A stretch of DNA of 64,000 bases from Scalesia atractyloides (GCA_947069175.1 CAMTDV010000028.1:64935660-64999659), one strand, 5' to 3'. Positions 9,865-21,668 are shown, numbered from the stretch's first letter. Program-made: numbers and translations. Notes: generated by a model not told the origin, from the letters alone.

Positions 9865-11238
9865 ATGTCGTCTAGATCGCATCGAAGAAGTAGGAAATCG
9901 GAAAAGTCTCGGGAACGTTTGGCCACCCATATCGCGAATCAAATGGCCACGATATTACCTGACATCGTAGTACAAGTACAACAAGCCCTTGCTGCAAATC
10001 CTACTAACCCTCCTCAACAACAGGACCAGATCATCAACAACCCTCCTACCAACAAATGCTCCTACAAACATTTTAAGTCCTGTGATCCTCCGAAATTCGA
10101 AGGGACCGAGGGAGTCACTGCTCTCCTACATTGGTTCGAGGAGATGGAAAACGTTTTCTTAAACTGCGATTGTCCTGAGGATCGCAAAGTTCGTTATGCC
10201 ACCGGGAGACTACTTGGGGTAGCTCTCACTTGGTGGAATACTGAGAAAGGAAAGAGGGGAACGGATGATGCGATGGCCTTAACTTGGGAGGAGTTAAGGG
10301 AAATCATGACTAGGCGATTCTGTCCTAGAAGTGAAATTAAGAAATTGGAAGATGAATTTCATGCTTTGAAGCAAAAAGATGGTGATCACTCTACTTACAA
10401 CAAAAGGTTCTAGGAGTTGAACCAAATGGTTCCAAACTTATTCACTCCAACCTACCGACTGATCGAACATTACATTCGAGGACTACCCTCGAAAATCCAA
10501 GATTCGGTCCTCAGCGTTTCACCGGTAACCCTCGAAGCTGCCATGGAGTTGGCAACAGAACTGACCGAAAACCGAATTCGCAATGGGAAATTCAAGGAGG
10601 AAAAGAAGAAAACCCCTGCTGAGGGACAAACCTCAAACCACCACCCTCCGTCCTCTAAATTTGCTAACAAGAGGAAGCGTAACACCAGGAACTTTGCAGT
10701 CACCCAAACCAACACCCCTGTTCCTGCTGCACCCATCACTCAAGCCACTCCTCCACCCGCGCCATACAGAAAACCATACACAGGGCCATTACCAAAATGT
10801 AATCGTTGTCAGTATCACCACTCCCCTGATTATCCTTGCCAATACTGTACCGGCTGCGGTCGCGCCGGACACACTGCTCAAAACTGCCGCACGCTCCAAC
10901 GAACAAACCGCCACCAACCTATAACCCAAACCCACCAACAATTAATGGGTCAGGCCCAACAACAGCTACCATTTCCACCCACTCAACAGTTAGCCCAAAC
11001 CTACTATCAACCCAATTACCCTATGGGCCAAACTATGCGGGCTTGTTTCAACTGCGGCGACCCAAGTCATTTCAGGAACACATGTCCAAGGCTGGTCAAT
11101 ATTATTCATGCTCAGGCCCAAGCCAATCCTGTGAATCAAGCGAACCAAGCTCCTCCACCTGCTAGAGGAAGGGCTTTCAATATTAACGCAAACCAGGCCA
11201 GAGCAGACGGCAATGTGGTCAACGGTACTTTCTTATAA
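9865..11238 (+). pseudogene. gag of element A
   Basis: The ATG at 9865 opens a basic N-terminus (MSSRSHRRSRKSEKSRERL), then the retrotransposon gag fold (KFEGTEGVTALLHWFEEMEN, about residues 73-93, and ALTWEELREIMTRRFCP), then Pro/Gln-rich linkers. A Cys/His-rich stretch with CTGCGRAGHTAQNC and a CX2CX4HX4C knuckle (CFNCGDPSHFRNTC, from 11044) follow. A TAG at 10411-10413 replaces the Leu codon present in the relative at 43800. A one-base loss near 11226 shifts the frame before the protease, so gag ends early at 11238. In the relative gag and protease share one frame. Confidence 0.9.
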
Positions 11239-14200
11239 ATGGTAGATATGCCTCTATGTTATTTGATACTGGTGCGGATAAAAGTTTCGTGTCATTAGAG
11301 TTTGAACCTATCTTAAGTAAAAATCGAGATAAGCTCGCGGAATCCATAACGGTAGAAGTTGCGGACGGAAAACATGTTTCATTAGAATCTATTTTACGCA
11401 ACTGTACACTCACTTTAAACGACCACGAATTCTCAGTCGATCTTATTCCTATGAAGCTGGGAAGTTTCGACATCATAATCGGTATGGATTGGCTCAGTCT
11501 ACATCATGCGGAAGTTGTATGTCGTGAGAAATTTATTCGTATTCCTCTTTCAAACGGTCAGACTCTTCGAATCTTTGGTGAAACCTCGTCGAAAGGGCTC
11601 AACTTAATGTCTTGTCTCAAGCTCAAAAATACCTTCGCAAGAATTGTCGCGTTTTTAGCCCATATCATCAAGAAGGGGAAACCCACAGAGAAGAAACTTG
11701 AAGATATTCCTGTTGTAAAAGATTTTCCACAAGTTTTTCCTGACGACATTTCAGGACTTCCTCCAATCAGAGATGTCGAATTCCGTATCGATCTTATACC
11801 TGGTGCTACACCAGTGGCAAAATCTCCATATAGGTTAGCCCCCTCCGAAATGCAAGAGCTAGCCAGTCAATTACAAGAGTTGACTGACAAGGGATTTATA
11901 CGCCCCAGCTCATCGCCTTGGGGTGCACCTGTACTTTTTGTAAAGAAGAAGGATGGATCTTTTCGCATGTGCATCGACTACAGTGAGCTCAACAAGTTAA
12001 CTATCAAAAATCGATATCCTTTACCTCGCATAGATGACCTTCTTGACCAACTGCAAGGTGCCAGTTGCTTTTCGAAAATCGACCTTCGATCTGGCTATCA
12101 TCAGCTTAGAGTGCATGAAGAAGACGTCCCTAAAACTGCTTTTCGAACTCGATATGGTCACTATGAATTCATGGTTATGCCGTTTGGATTAACCAACGCA
12201 CCAGCTGTTTTCATGGACCTAATGAATAGAGTCTGCAAACCTTACCTTGATCGATTTGTCATTGTATTCATCGACGATATTCTTATCTATTCAAAATCTA
12301 AAGCTGATCATGAGCGTCATCTACGACTTGTTCTTGCACTTCTAGAAAAGGAAAAGCTTTATGCCAAGTTCTCTAAATGTGAATTCTGGTTAAAAGAGGT
12401 GCAATTTCTCGGGCATGTAGTCAATGACAAAGGAATACATGTGGACCCATCAAAGATCAAAGTAGTTCAAGAATGGCAAGCTCCACGAACACCAACGGAA
12501 GTAAGGTCTTTTCTTGGACTAGCTGGCTATTATCGTCGGTTCATTTCAAACTTCTCACGCATTGCGGTGCCACTCACGGCTTTAACCCATAAAGGGAAAC
12601 CATTTGTATGGGGACCCAAGCAAGCAGAAGCTTTTCAAATTCTCAAGCAAAAACTTTGTGATGCACCAATCCTCACTCTTCCTGAAGGTTGTGATGATTT
12701 TGTAGTCTATTGCGACGCGTCAGGGCAAGGATTAGGTTGCGTTCTCATGCAAAGAGGAAAAGTCATAGCTTATGCCTCAAGGCAACTCAAGACACACGAA
12801 AAGAACTACACCACTCATGACCTTGAACTTGGAGCTGTTGTATTTGCTCTTAAGATATGGAGACATTATCTCTATGGTACGAAGTGTGAAATCTACACTG
12901 ACCACAAGAGTCTTCAACATATCTTCAATCAGAAAGAGTTAAATATGAGGCAACGAAGATGGGTCGAACTCCTAAATGATTACGACTGTGAAATCAGATA
13001 CCACCCTGGTAAAGCAAATGTGGTGGCTGATGCACTTAGTCGAAAGGGTTATGCGAACTCCATTCATCTTCTATGTTCGCAAATTATAACCAATGTTAAG
13101 GATCAAATTCGAGAAGCTCAACACGTTTCAATAACAGAGGAAGATGTACAAAAAGAGATGTCCTGCGGAGCCGAGCTAAAACTTGAAACTAAATCTGATG
13201 GTATTTTGTATTACCTGGATCGTATATGGATTCCTAACCACATCAATCTTCGTGAAACACTCATGCATGAAGCTCATAAGACGCGATATTCTATACACCC
13301 AGGAGCCGATAAGATGTATCAAGACCTACGGTACACCTATTGGTGGCCTGGAATGAAGAAAGATATTGCCGTTTTCGTTTCCAAGTGTCTCACATGTTCT
13401 AAGGTGAAGGCTGAACACCAAAGACCCTCAGGACTTCTAGTCCAACCAGAAATACCTGTATGGAAGTGGGAAAATATAACCATGGATTTCATTACCAGGG
13501 TTACCTCGCACTTCTAGTGGGTATGACACTATATGGGGGTTATAGACCGACTTACAAAATCAGCTCACTTTATCCCTATTCAAGAAGATTTCAAGAACGA
13601 TAAGCTTGCTCGTATTTATATCAACGAAATCGTAAGCCGGCACGGGGTACCAATAAGTATTATTTCTGATCGTGATGGTCGTTTCACCTCACGAACATGG
13701 CAAGCAGTACAATCCGCTATGGGCACTCGATTAGATCTCAATACCGCTTACCATCCTCAAACTGATGGACAGTCTGAGCGCACCATTCAAACCCTTGAGG
13801 ATATGCTTAGAGCATGTGTCATAGATTTCAAGGGAAATTGGGACGCCCATCTACCGTTAGTTGAATTTTCGTACAACAACAGTTATCATTCTAGCATCGG
13901 CATGGCACCTTTTGAAGCTTTATATGGTCGAAAGTGCCGATCTCCTGTTTGTTGGCATGAAATTGGGGAAGCACAAATTACTGGTCCAGAATTGATCCAA
14001 GAAACCACAGATAAGATTCATCAAATCCGAAACAATCTTCTAGCGGCTCAAAGTCGTCAAAAGAGTTACGCAGATAAACGACGGAAGCCCTTGGAGTTTA
14101 GCGTTGGTGATCATGTGCTTTTAAAAGTATCACCGTGGAAGGGAGTAGTTCGTTTTGGTCAAAAGGGAAAGCTAGCACCACGTTATGTAGGACCTTTCAA

Positions 14201-14537
14201 GATACTCGAAAGAGTAGGTCCTGTAGCATACAAGCTTCACCTACCGGAAGAACTCGACAGGATTCATCCCACCTTCCACGTGTCGAACTTGAAGAAGTGC
14301 CTCGCTGATGAGAATCTTCATATTCCACTGGAGGATATTCAGATTGATGAATCCATGCATTTTATTGAAAGACCAGTGGAGATTATGGACTATGGAGAAA
14401 AGCGTCTACGACGAAGTCGTATTCCTATTGTTAGGGTACGCTGGGAGTCGAAACGGGGACCTGAGTTTACTTGGGAACGTGAAGACTCAATGCGTGAAAA
14501 ATACCCTCATCTTTTCCCTACTACTTCAACTGTTTAA
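11229..14537 (+). pseudogene. pol of element A: protease-RT-RNase H-integrase-chromodomain
   Basis: In order it has an aspartic protease (FDTGADKSF, DTG at 11265), an RT with FIDDILIYSK (catalytic GAC GAT at 12273-12278), and an RNase H (YCDASGQGLG, LELGAVVFALK, YTDHKSLQ). An HHCC integrase finger (about 13267-13400), the DDE core (MDFIT, SDRDGRF, TDGQSERTIQTLED) and a chromodomain-like tail (RVRWESKRGPEFTWERED) complete it. A one-base gain near 13497 and a one-base loss near 13535 put about 40 nt at the integrase core start out of frame, with a stop at 13515. The second shift restores the frame. RT reads CIDYSELN where relatives have CIDYRELN. Confidence 0.93.
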
Positions 14538-14555
14538 ATTTCGGGACGAAATTCT

Positions 14556-14571
14556 TAAAAGTAGGGGATAC
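14556..14571 (+). other. polypurine tract of element A
   Basis: AAAAGTAGGGGATAC directly precedes the 3' LTR. The same string precedes the LTRs at 2333, 47985 and 54022. Confidence 0.85.
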
Positions 14572-14754
14572 TGTAACATTTGTAAAAATCGGGTCTCCAA
14601 AACCCGCTCCGTTTTGCAATCTTGTACCAAGTTGTGAAATTTCATTAATTATTTATGATTATTTTGAGTTTAAACATTACATAATTAATAAATAAACTAA
14701 ACCATAAAAATTATATTTAATAAAAAGTTAAAATAAAATAAATAAAAAACATTT

Positions 14755-14832
14755 GTAGCTGCCGGGACTCGAACCCGGGTCAGCTGTCTCCAACGACTTA
14801 TCATCCGCTTCCCAAACCACTCCGCCACCAAG
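14755..14832 (-). other. antisense tRNA-like module (3' LTR A)
   Basis: It is the same as the 5' LTR copy apart from one extra base near 14782. The A-box-like motif, perfect T-arm and following T-run are all kept. Confidence 0.65.
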
Positions 14833-15659
14833 TGTTTTCTGTTAACCTTAGGAAAACAATTGGGTTTTATACGCAAACACGAATCAACCGTTAATGCCAT
14901 CTGAATAACGGAAATCGGTAAACCGATCGCCAAATCAGTTCAAATTCGTCTGGCTAGCTTATAACCGATGAATATCGGTTTCTAATTAAGTCCAAATTGA
15001 ATGAACTTAAAGTTTCGGTTTTTGAAACCGAAAAGTTATCAAACTCCGATTAATTCAGGTTCCAATCATTTATGCGATTCAGAACCGTCTCAACTACACT
15101 CCATTTCTTTTCGTCACGTTTTCAAGTCATTTGAGCACCAAAAACTGTTCGCCGGAATTCTCTGCAGAAATCGCCGGAAAACCGTGTTCAACACAAACCG
15201 GTAAGATATTCCTCCTTTGCGGTTTCAATCTATTGTTAGGACTCTACTAACATTAATCCATCTCAAAATCAGTCACAGAAGACTTTGCTGGATTTTCTGG
15301 GTTCGCCGGCGAAATTCTGGAATTGCCGGAAACTCGCTAGTTAACGGTAAGCACATTCAATCGTACTAATAATCCATGTACTCTGGTTCAATTTCAAATC
15401 TAATTCCTTAATTCTGTTGATAGACTCTCTCAGCCGGAGGTTCAAAAACAGAGCTATCTGATTTTCGCCGGACTCCTTAAAGAAGACAACCTGTCCGGCA
15501 TATTCTTTCCCCAAACTGTTCGGTTTTGTACATTCAAGCTAGTCGTCATGTTTATTAATCAGTTAAATCAGGAACCAGATGTTTGAGTAAAGTCGGTAAT
15601 TGTAATGAAGAAGACGAACTTAAAAACGGGATAAGAGTAATTAAAATTCGGATAATAAA

Positions 15660-16077
15660 CGGGTTAGACACACAGTCCAGCGGTGGACTGTGTGCAAAGT
15701 TTATATACAAGTCCCGAGTTCGATCCTTACTACACACACGCTTTACGTAATAACATTTCTTTTTATTCATGAACTAACCGGGTTAGAGCGAGTAGTTGTT
15801 AAGTATAATATAAATCAAGAATATAACCGGGTTAGACACACAGTCCAGCGGTGGACTGTGTGCAAGATAAACTTCATAGCGCGCGTTCGAACCCTGTCCC
15901 AAGCACCGGTCAATTGAATTAAAACGTTTTTGTAAATAAAGGTATTTTCGGTTAAGTCGAATAAGTATATAAATATAATTAAAACTGAGTTCCTAACGGG
16001 TTAGTCACGTAGCTCAGTTGGTAGAGCTACGTGCACGTGAACTGAAGGTCACCGGTTCGAATCCCGCTTGGCGCAAA
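15660..16077 (+). other. array of three sense tRNA-like modules (3' LTR A)
   Basis: Stems lie at 15669/15685, 15837/15853 and 16006/16024, with B-boxes at 15718, 15885 and 16054. Sequence matches the 5' LTR array. Confidence 0.75.
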
Positions 16078-17352
16078 CATTTACCGCTGACCGAACCGGT
16101 CAACGGTCAACGGTCAAACAGTAAAATAATAATATTTTTATATATATATTTATTTGTTTATTTTAATTTAAAAATCAATTAAAAATACTTAAAAATAACA
16201 TTTTTAAGGATAGAAAATAGCCATAAACTCACAAAAATATATCTAAAAATCCCATTAAAATCTTTAATAAAATCCATCCATTTATTATATTTTTCCATTA
16301 TTATTTAGGTTAGTGATTCCTCGTTGACTCGCTTCGTCTAAATCGTGCGCATCTCACCATCTCAAATTCAACGCACCCAATGTGAGTGAACCCTTCAAAT
16401 TCCCCGTTTTAATCACGCTTTTGGGGTGTATCATGTGTCTTGTTCATTTACATATTATAACCAAGTTATTGTGCATATATCATATCATGACATGTGTATT
16501 AGTTTGTTGCTGTTAAGTAGTTATTATTGTATGCAAATTATTATTATTTCAATACATGCAATTGCCGAGGCCGTGGCTCCCCATCCATCGAGGTTGAGTT
16601 GGATCCCCATTTAATTATGCGGTTGATCTTGGCGTGCCCGCACGATCGGCTCCGTTTGATTGAGCCTTGATCGGTCATTTCATTTTACATTTCAATACAT
16701 GCAATACGCTCGGCTCCGTTTGATTGAGCCTTGAGTGCACAGTTCAATTTACATTTCCAGTTCATGCAATACGTTCGGCTCCGTTTGATTGAGCCTTGAG
16801 CGCACAGTTCAATTTATATTTCCAGTTCATGCAATACGATCGGCTCCGTTTGATTGAGCCTTGATCGCACAGTTCATTTATGTTAATTATTATATGATGT
16901 TGGTATGTTCATGTATGCAATCGATTGTTAATGTATGATATAATTGTAATTGATATTTGCCAATGTGTGATTACATACATGTGCTCTTTTATGATTATGC
17001 ACAATATTTTATTGATAAACTAACCAGAAAATCATTATCAAATGTTTATCTATAAGGTTCACTCGCCAACTTATGTTGACCCAAAATCCTCCTATTTTAC
17101 ACATGATACAGGTGAACCAGCAGCAGCTAGGAACACATAGGACCTGGATTAGAAGAAATAAAACGATTTAGTATTTGGATTATTATGTTTGGTTATTTTC
17201 CCTTGTAGTGAATGAACATGTTTGGATGTTTGAGAAATGTAACTTTGACTTCATTTAATTATGAAACATAATAGTAAATGTCATGTGCTTTGGTGATAAC
17301 CCAATTATGCCCCGACTCTTATTTCCGCTGCGGGTCGGGGTGTGACATTTAT

Positions 17353-19783
17353 AGCCAAAAGTCAACGTTTTTCGGAAAAAGCTTTGACTTTCGGTTAAGA
17401 CCATTATGGTCCAGCCATTGTTCAAAATGAACATGGCTAAGTGATCGTAATAAGGTAGGTGTTAGTCCCTATAAAGGGCACCTCCTGAAGATCACGTTTG
17501 CTAGACCAATTGACGGGTCAAAGTTATGATATTAAAAAGTCAAACAGGCAATTTTTCGGAAAAATCATAAATTGATCTTATGTATGTTATGAAACCGTTT
17601 TGACACTTAAACAAGTTGGTTATAATTATTAGAACATGTAAGAACATGTTCGGCTCGTCAATTTCAGTTCTAGGGTCGGTTCGCAACCGAAAGTCACGAA
17701 GTCTGACTTCTGCTTTGACTTTCGATTCTGACCCGATTTAGATTAGTTACCTACTGATCTAAAGTTGCATTATGATCGTAATATAATGTAGCTTAACCCT
17801 CTGAGGTTATATTACATGATCATAATCAGAATCCAAGTTTATGCGCAAGTTCCATAATTATGCCATTCTTGACCAAAATGCCCTTTTTACATAAAATAAG
17901 GTTTTAAATAAAAATGAACTTGAAAATGAATTTCCTACTGATGTAATATTATAGTAGGATTATTTGGGATGTTAAACCAAGTTATAAACTGAGTTTTCAA
18001 GCAAGTCCTTAAATTATGTCGATAAATGATGATTTTAGCCCTTGTGGCTCATAAACTAGTTTTAATCAAATCTTTTACCTACTGATATGTTATATTAAAT
18101 AATATATCTAAGACATTTTAATCTGAACTTAACATCAGTTTTCGTAAAATTCGCATAAGGACGCCATTTAGGCGCATAGTATGGTTTTGAACCATATTAA
18201 TGGACCAAGACTTGTTACCTACTGATTTTAAAAACTTATTTTAAACATATTTACAGTAGGTACATGTTGTAAACTCATAATCCCAAATAATTTATAAACT
18301 ATGTGTAAAATGACCAAAATGCCTCTTCGATGCATAGTTTGGTCATAAAAGATAATTTACACATATAATTGATATCCTACTAATATTATATCATAAATAA
18401 AGTATTTTTCTAGAATACTTACAATCATAACATTAAACTATATTCAAGTTCCTTTTATATGGTATGAAATTACCAAAACGCCCTTATGAGGCATAATTTC
18501 GTTTTAAAACCTTAACGGGCATACAAGTTGATATCCTATTGATATCTTAACTTATTTAAAGTATAATGGCATATAGAACTTTTCCATGACATCCGGTTAC
18601 CCGATATCGCTAATATGCATACGGTTACGTATATATAACTATTTTTCAAAAATTAACCGAAACGGGTTTAACCCTGTCATTTAGGTCTCAAAATCCAGAA
18701 TGTTAATAGTTTACACACATTAAACAAGTCAAGGTACTTATTGGGATTAAACTACATTCTATCCAATCATCGTTTAATCTAGCATCATACGTTTTGATCA
18801 AGTACGCTAGTCGGTCTAAGTCTATGACTTAAATAAGACCGTTAGTATTTAATCGGTTAGTTTATGCCATAATCCAGACTAGAGACTTGCCGGTAAATGC
18901 TATCTGCACTTAGTCCTTTTTGTGTTCGCTGAGTTATTAAAAAATTAAAGTAGACTAGCGCAGGTAAATACTCTCGACTTATTTCCCCTATACGGGCTTG
19001 GGTTACGGTAAACTATTACTGCTTGGTCAGAAATGAGATTCAATCGAAACTCGGTTCGGGGATAATAAATCCTCATATCTTGTTTTAATCAGTTTTGTTT
19101 GATAATTTAAACATGGGGGTTAACTACCGTGTCCTGGATATCCTCGGCTCATTACAATAGAAATGGCCACGACCTTAGTGCGAGTGGGGCATACACCCGA
19201 TAGACGCTCAATTATGCATTCCCACAAGGTTGGGAGGAATTGACTCCTTCGTGAGTCCAATGTGGTGTGTATGTTAATTGTGTCTCGGTCTCCGTACCGG
19301 GCCCCATATGTATGACAAACATGTAAATCTGTTAACAAGGTTAGACGGTCAATTAACCCAAGTTATAAAAAGATTTTTGTGCTGATATGCACTTAAAAAC
19401 ATTTTTGAAATGTTTTCAAATGAGTCAGTTGGGTGTATTTACTAGCGAAAGCTGACGTATTTTCAAAAGACTAAACTATATGTACAATACGAAAATAGGC
19501 CGGAAGTGCTCGGTAGTGATAGAGGATCTATCAAATCCTAAATCTGCCCAAAGTCTGTTTTGTATTCTTTCCATGTACAATTTATGATCCGCCTGTGGAT
19601 CTTCTATTACAAGCTTGTATATTATTTTGTATTTTGAACATTCGGTTTGTAATAGTAATTTTACTCCAAGACTTTCGTTGGTGCCGTGTTTAATTGACTA
19701 TGATGATTATCAACTGACGTCATGATACTCCCCGCCCGGGCCCACCGGTGTATGGATTTGGGTTGGAAATCTGGGGTGTGACA
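17353..19783 (+). repeat. right half of solo LTR with degenerate ~155-bp tandem repeats
   Basis: The motif CCTACTGAT or a one-base variant recurs at 17750, 17934, 18078, 18218, 18375 and 18535, 140-185 bp apart. Between them a second motif (ACCAAAATGCCCTTTT and variants such as ACCAAAACGCCCTTAT) also recurs, so five to six diverged tandem units are present. No coding frame is seen in the remaining part. Confidence 0.65.
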
Positions 19784-20070
19784 TCATCCCTCCAAGATTG
19801 TTAATGACTTTCTCAAAATGGGATTTCCCGAAGCAAGGGTGACTAAAGTCATATTCTGTGAGTTTTCTTTAAGCCTATAACATCAGTCTATTTGATTATG
19901 TAGTAGGCTTCTTATAGTTACTTCATTATTTAGTGCGTTGTTTCTTAACTCTGTACATTAGATTATGGAGCTGGTATGATGATTATCCAGATGAAATTAA
20001 ATTATGTTTTGAAGACTTCAAAGATCTGTTGAAGAAAAAAAAGCCTGTTCTTAGGGAAAAGCCCTGTTAG
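19784..20070 (+). pseudogene. DRM-like gene fragment, UBA-like exon (second part)
   Basis: After the TCATC duplication the frame SKIVNDFLKMGFPEARVTKVI (19791 on) has the MGFP core and spacing of a UBA domain, the domain that follows the acidic N-terminus in DRM methyltransferases. It meets a good donor (CT|GTGAGT, near 19858). A further frame near 19970-20068, after a possible TTAG acceptor, encodes YDDYPDEIKLCFEDF, which I cannot place. No methyltransferase motif follows, so the copy is at most an N-terminal fragment. Confidence 0.45.
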
Positions 20071-20561
20071 AGATAAGGCACTGATCTAGAAGGCCAAACA
20101 TCTGTTTAAGCCTAAACAGATGTTTGGTAAGTCAACATAGGTTTAAAACCCCCCGGTTGGTTAAGCCTGAACAAATGTTCAAAGGGCTGCTGAAGATCCA
20201 AAGCTAAACGTAAGGCCGGTACTATTACTTTTTGTTGGTTTAATATACTTCATGATTAATTAATTATACACAAGGTGCTTAGTGTTTGTTTCAGTTGACT
20301 TGTTGATAGTTAGTTGTGGGTTAGGTTTGTAGGTTATTTTTTTTACTGTAGTTATACTTATTTAAATTGATTATGAAAAAACAAGTATTGATAATTTTAT
20401 TAACACTTAAATTTAAGAATATATTAATATGGATATTGATTTTATAAAATATAAAGAAAGATTAAATACTCAAATTTAAGAATATGCATAAAATATTACA
20501 CGCTACAGTTAACACTTCCTAGGATTTCGACGACTCTCGCCTTCTTCCACGCAATTTCATT
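20071..20561. other. intergenic, with a perfect 14-bp hairpin
   Basis: No gene is seen. CCAAACATCTGTTT (20094-20107) pairs perfectly with AAACAGATGTTTGG (20114-20127) across a 6-nt loop. A weaker echo (AAGCCTGAACAAATGTT) follows near 20164. Confidence 0.6.
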
Positions 20562-20849
20562 CTATCTTTTGTTTTGCAGATCGGCTAGCATGTCGCAGAT
20601 CTTCGAATCCAGTTTCAGGAGTTGTGTGATAAAGTCTTTTGCATTGTCCTTAAAGTCTGATGGAGGAGAGTGGAGGACTTCATCAAGCAATCCGATGTTG
20701 CTCCAGGTTTGCTTGTAATTGTTTTCACTGATTATGCTAAGTTTTCTGTTTAGTTCTTCATCTGCTCTATTTTCTTCCAGCGACCATCTAGAGAATTGCT
20801 TTTTAACAGCGCTAGTGTCTGCCCAGTAGTAGAAGCTTCTGTTTGCCAT
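20562..20849 (-). CDS. hypothetical 95-residue protein
   Basis: The ORF runs from ATG at 20849 to TAG at 20562. The product is mainly charged and helical-looking (for example SLEENRADEELNRKLSI) with an aromatic start MANRSFYYWAD. I do not recognise a family, signal peptide or membrane segment. A consensus TATA box, TATAAAAGG on the minus strand at about 20944-20952, sits about 95 bp upstream of the start, a sensible promoter distance. This raises it above the other short ORFs. It could equally be one exon of a longer gene or a decayed copy. Confidence 0.4.
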   Translation of the reverse strand: MANRSFYYWADTSAVKKQFSRWSLEENRADEELNRKLSIISENNYKQTWSNIGLLDEVLHSPPSDFKDNAKDFITQLLKLDSKICDMLADLQNKR

Positions 20850-20943
20850 CTAGAGTATTGTTGGTGCCGCTGGTTATGGTTTGTTTTTACTAACAGTTTT
20901 CTAAAAGTGAATAGCCGATGTTTTCAATTAAACTAATTATCAG

Positions 20944-20952
20944 CCTTTTATA
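20944..20952 (-). promoter_or_regulatory. TATA box upstream of the 95-codon ORF
   Basis: The minus strand reads ACTATAAAAGGCTG about 95 bp before the ATG at 20849. Confidence 0.45.
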
Positions 20953-21347
20953 GTATTTAAAATGGGTGTTATGGTAAATGAAGAGTTTATTCGTAATTAT
21001 GATATCCTTTTTCTAAGGTTTAAATTTTGACCTTTGGGTTTTTTGATATTTAATTTTATTAGCTTTCCAATGAAAACTTATTTTTGAAAGGTTTTACATT
21101 AATGTACGTTGTTTTTAATATAAATGTACGTTGTTTTTAAATATAAATGTACATGTTTATATTCCTTCATAGATTATTAAATGTGCAGGGAATTTAAATA
21201 TAGATTTTTATTTAATACTTACATTTAAATCTGACCTTTGGGCTACTAGATATTTCACTGTATAATATCATTGCCAGTTCACATGTTTTCCATCAGGTTT
21301 TACTATCAAGATACCTTTCTTTCACATCAATTGAGTAATAACATAAA

Positions 21348-21668
21348 ATGGCATCATACACTTCTGCATAGTCTGATGATTTAAAGCAGTGTTTTATAAA
21401 GCAAGTTGTGGAGCAAGTCTATGAAGATAGGGCTACTCTTCAAGAGCTGAAGAGGTGTTTTGATGGACTGCACCTTGGTCTGTTCATTAGAGACTAGGTT
21501 TCCAGAAACCTGATGGCGATGCCTTCGACTTCCGTTCGTGACTTGTGTGTCGTCAGTAATATAGAGTGCGATGATAGAGACGTGGAGTTCATGGCGAAGC
21601 TCAAAGATATACATCGAGATGTTCAACACTCGATGGTGTTGAAGCTAAAATTTCTTAATTCTTGCTGT
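21348..21668 (+). pseudogene. decayed ORF of unknown family
   Basis: One frame from ATG 21348 to TAG 21668 stays protein-like for about 106 codons (including QELKRCFDGLHLGLFIRD and SVRDLCVVSNIECDDRDVE) but is broken by two TAG codons near 21369 and 21504. The composition is charged and helical. I cannot assign it. It lies close to the 95-codon ORF, in the opposite direction. Confidence 0.3.

Larger units (their letters stand above)
6285..17347 (+). mobile_element. complete Tekay/Del-like chromovirus LTR retrotransposon (element A)
   Basis: The element has near-identical LTRs (6285-9056 and 14572-17347), a tRNA-iMet PBS, gag, protease, RT, RNase H, integrase with a chromodomain-like C-terminus, and a polypurine tract. 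It is bounded by a perfect TTTAT duplication (6280-6284, 17348-17352). By eye the two LTRs differ at roughly ten substitutions plus a few indels over 2.77 kb, so insertion is recent. Coding is nonetheless broken by one stop and three frameshifts, so it cannot make a full polyprotein. Confidence 0.95.
14572..17347 (+). repeat. 3' LTR of element A
   Basis: It is 2776 bp, nearly identical to the 5' LTR. The antisense tRNA-like module is at 14755-14832, the sense array at 15660-16077, the W-box-like triplet at 16098-16117 and the four-copy hairpin array at 16626-16875. Differences from the 5' copy are scattered point changes, two microsatellite-like indels and a 3-bp ATT expansion near 16540. Confidence 0.95.
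5298..19783 (+). mobile_element. solo LTR of a Ty3/gypsy-type element, split by nested element A
   Basis: The LTR begins TGTAACACCCTG at 5298 and ends GGGGTGTGACA at 19783. It is flanked by a perfect 5-bp duplication TCATC (5293-5297, 19784-19788). Subtracting element A and its TTTAT duplication leaves about 3.4 kb with no coding motif and no internal terminal repeat, so it reads as a solo LTR. The halves are 5298-6284 and 17353-19783. Orientation is taken from the TG...CA ends and their likeness to neighbouring LTR ends. It interrupts the DRM-like fragment. Confidence 0.85.
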
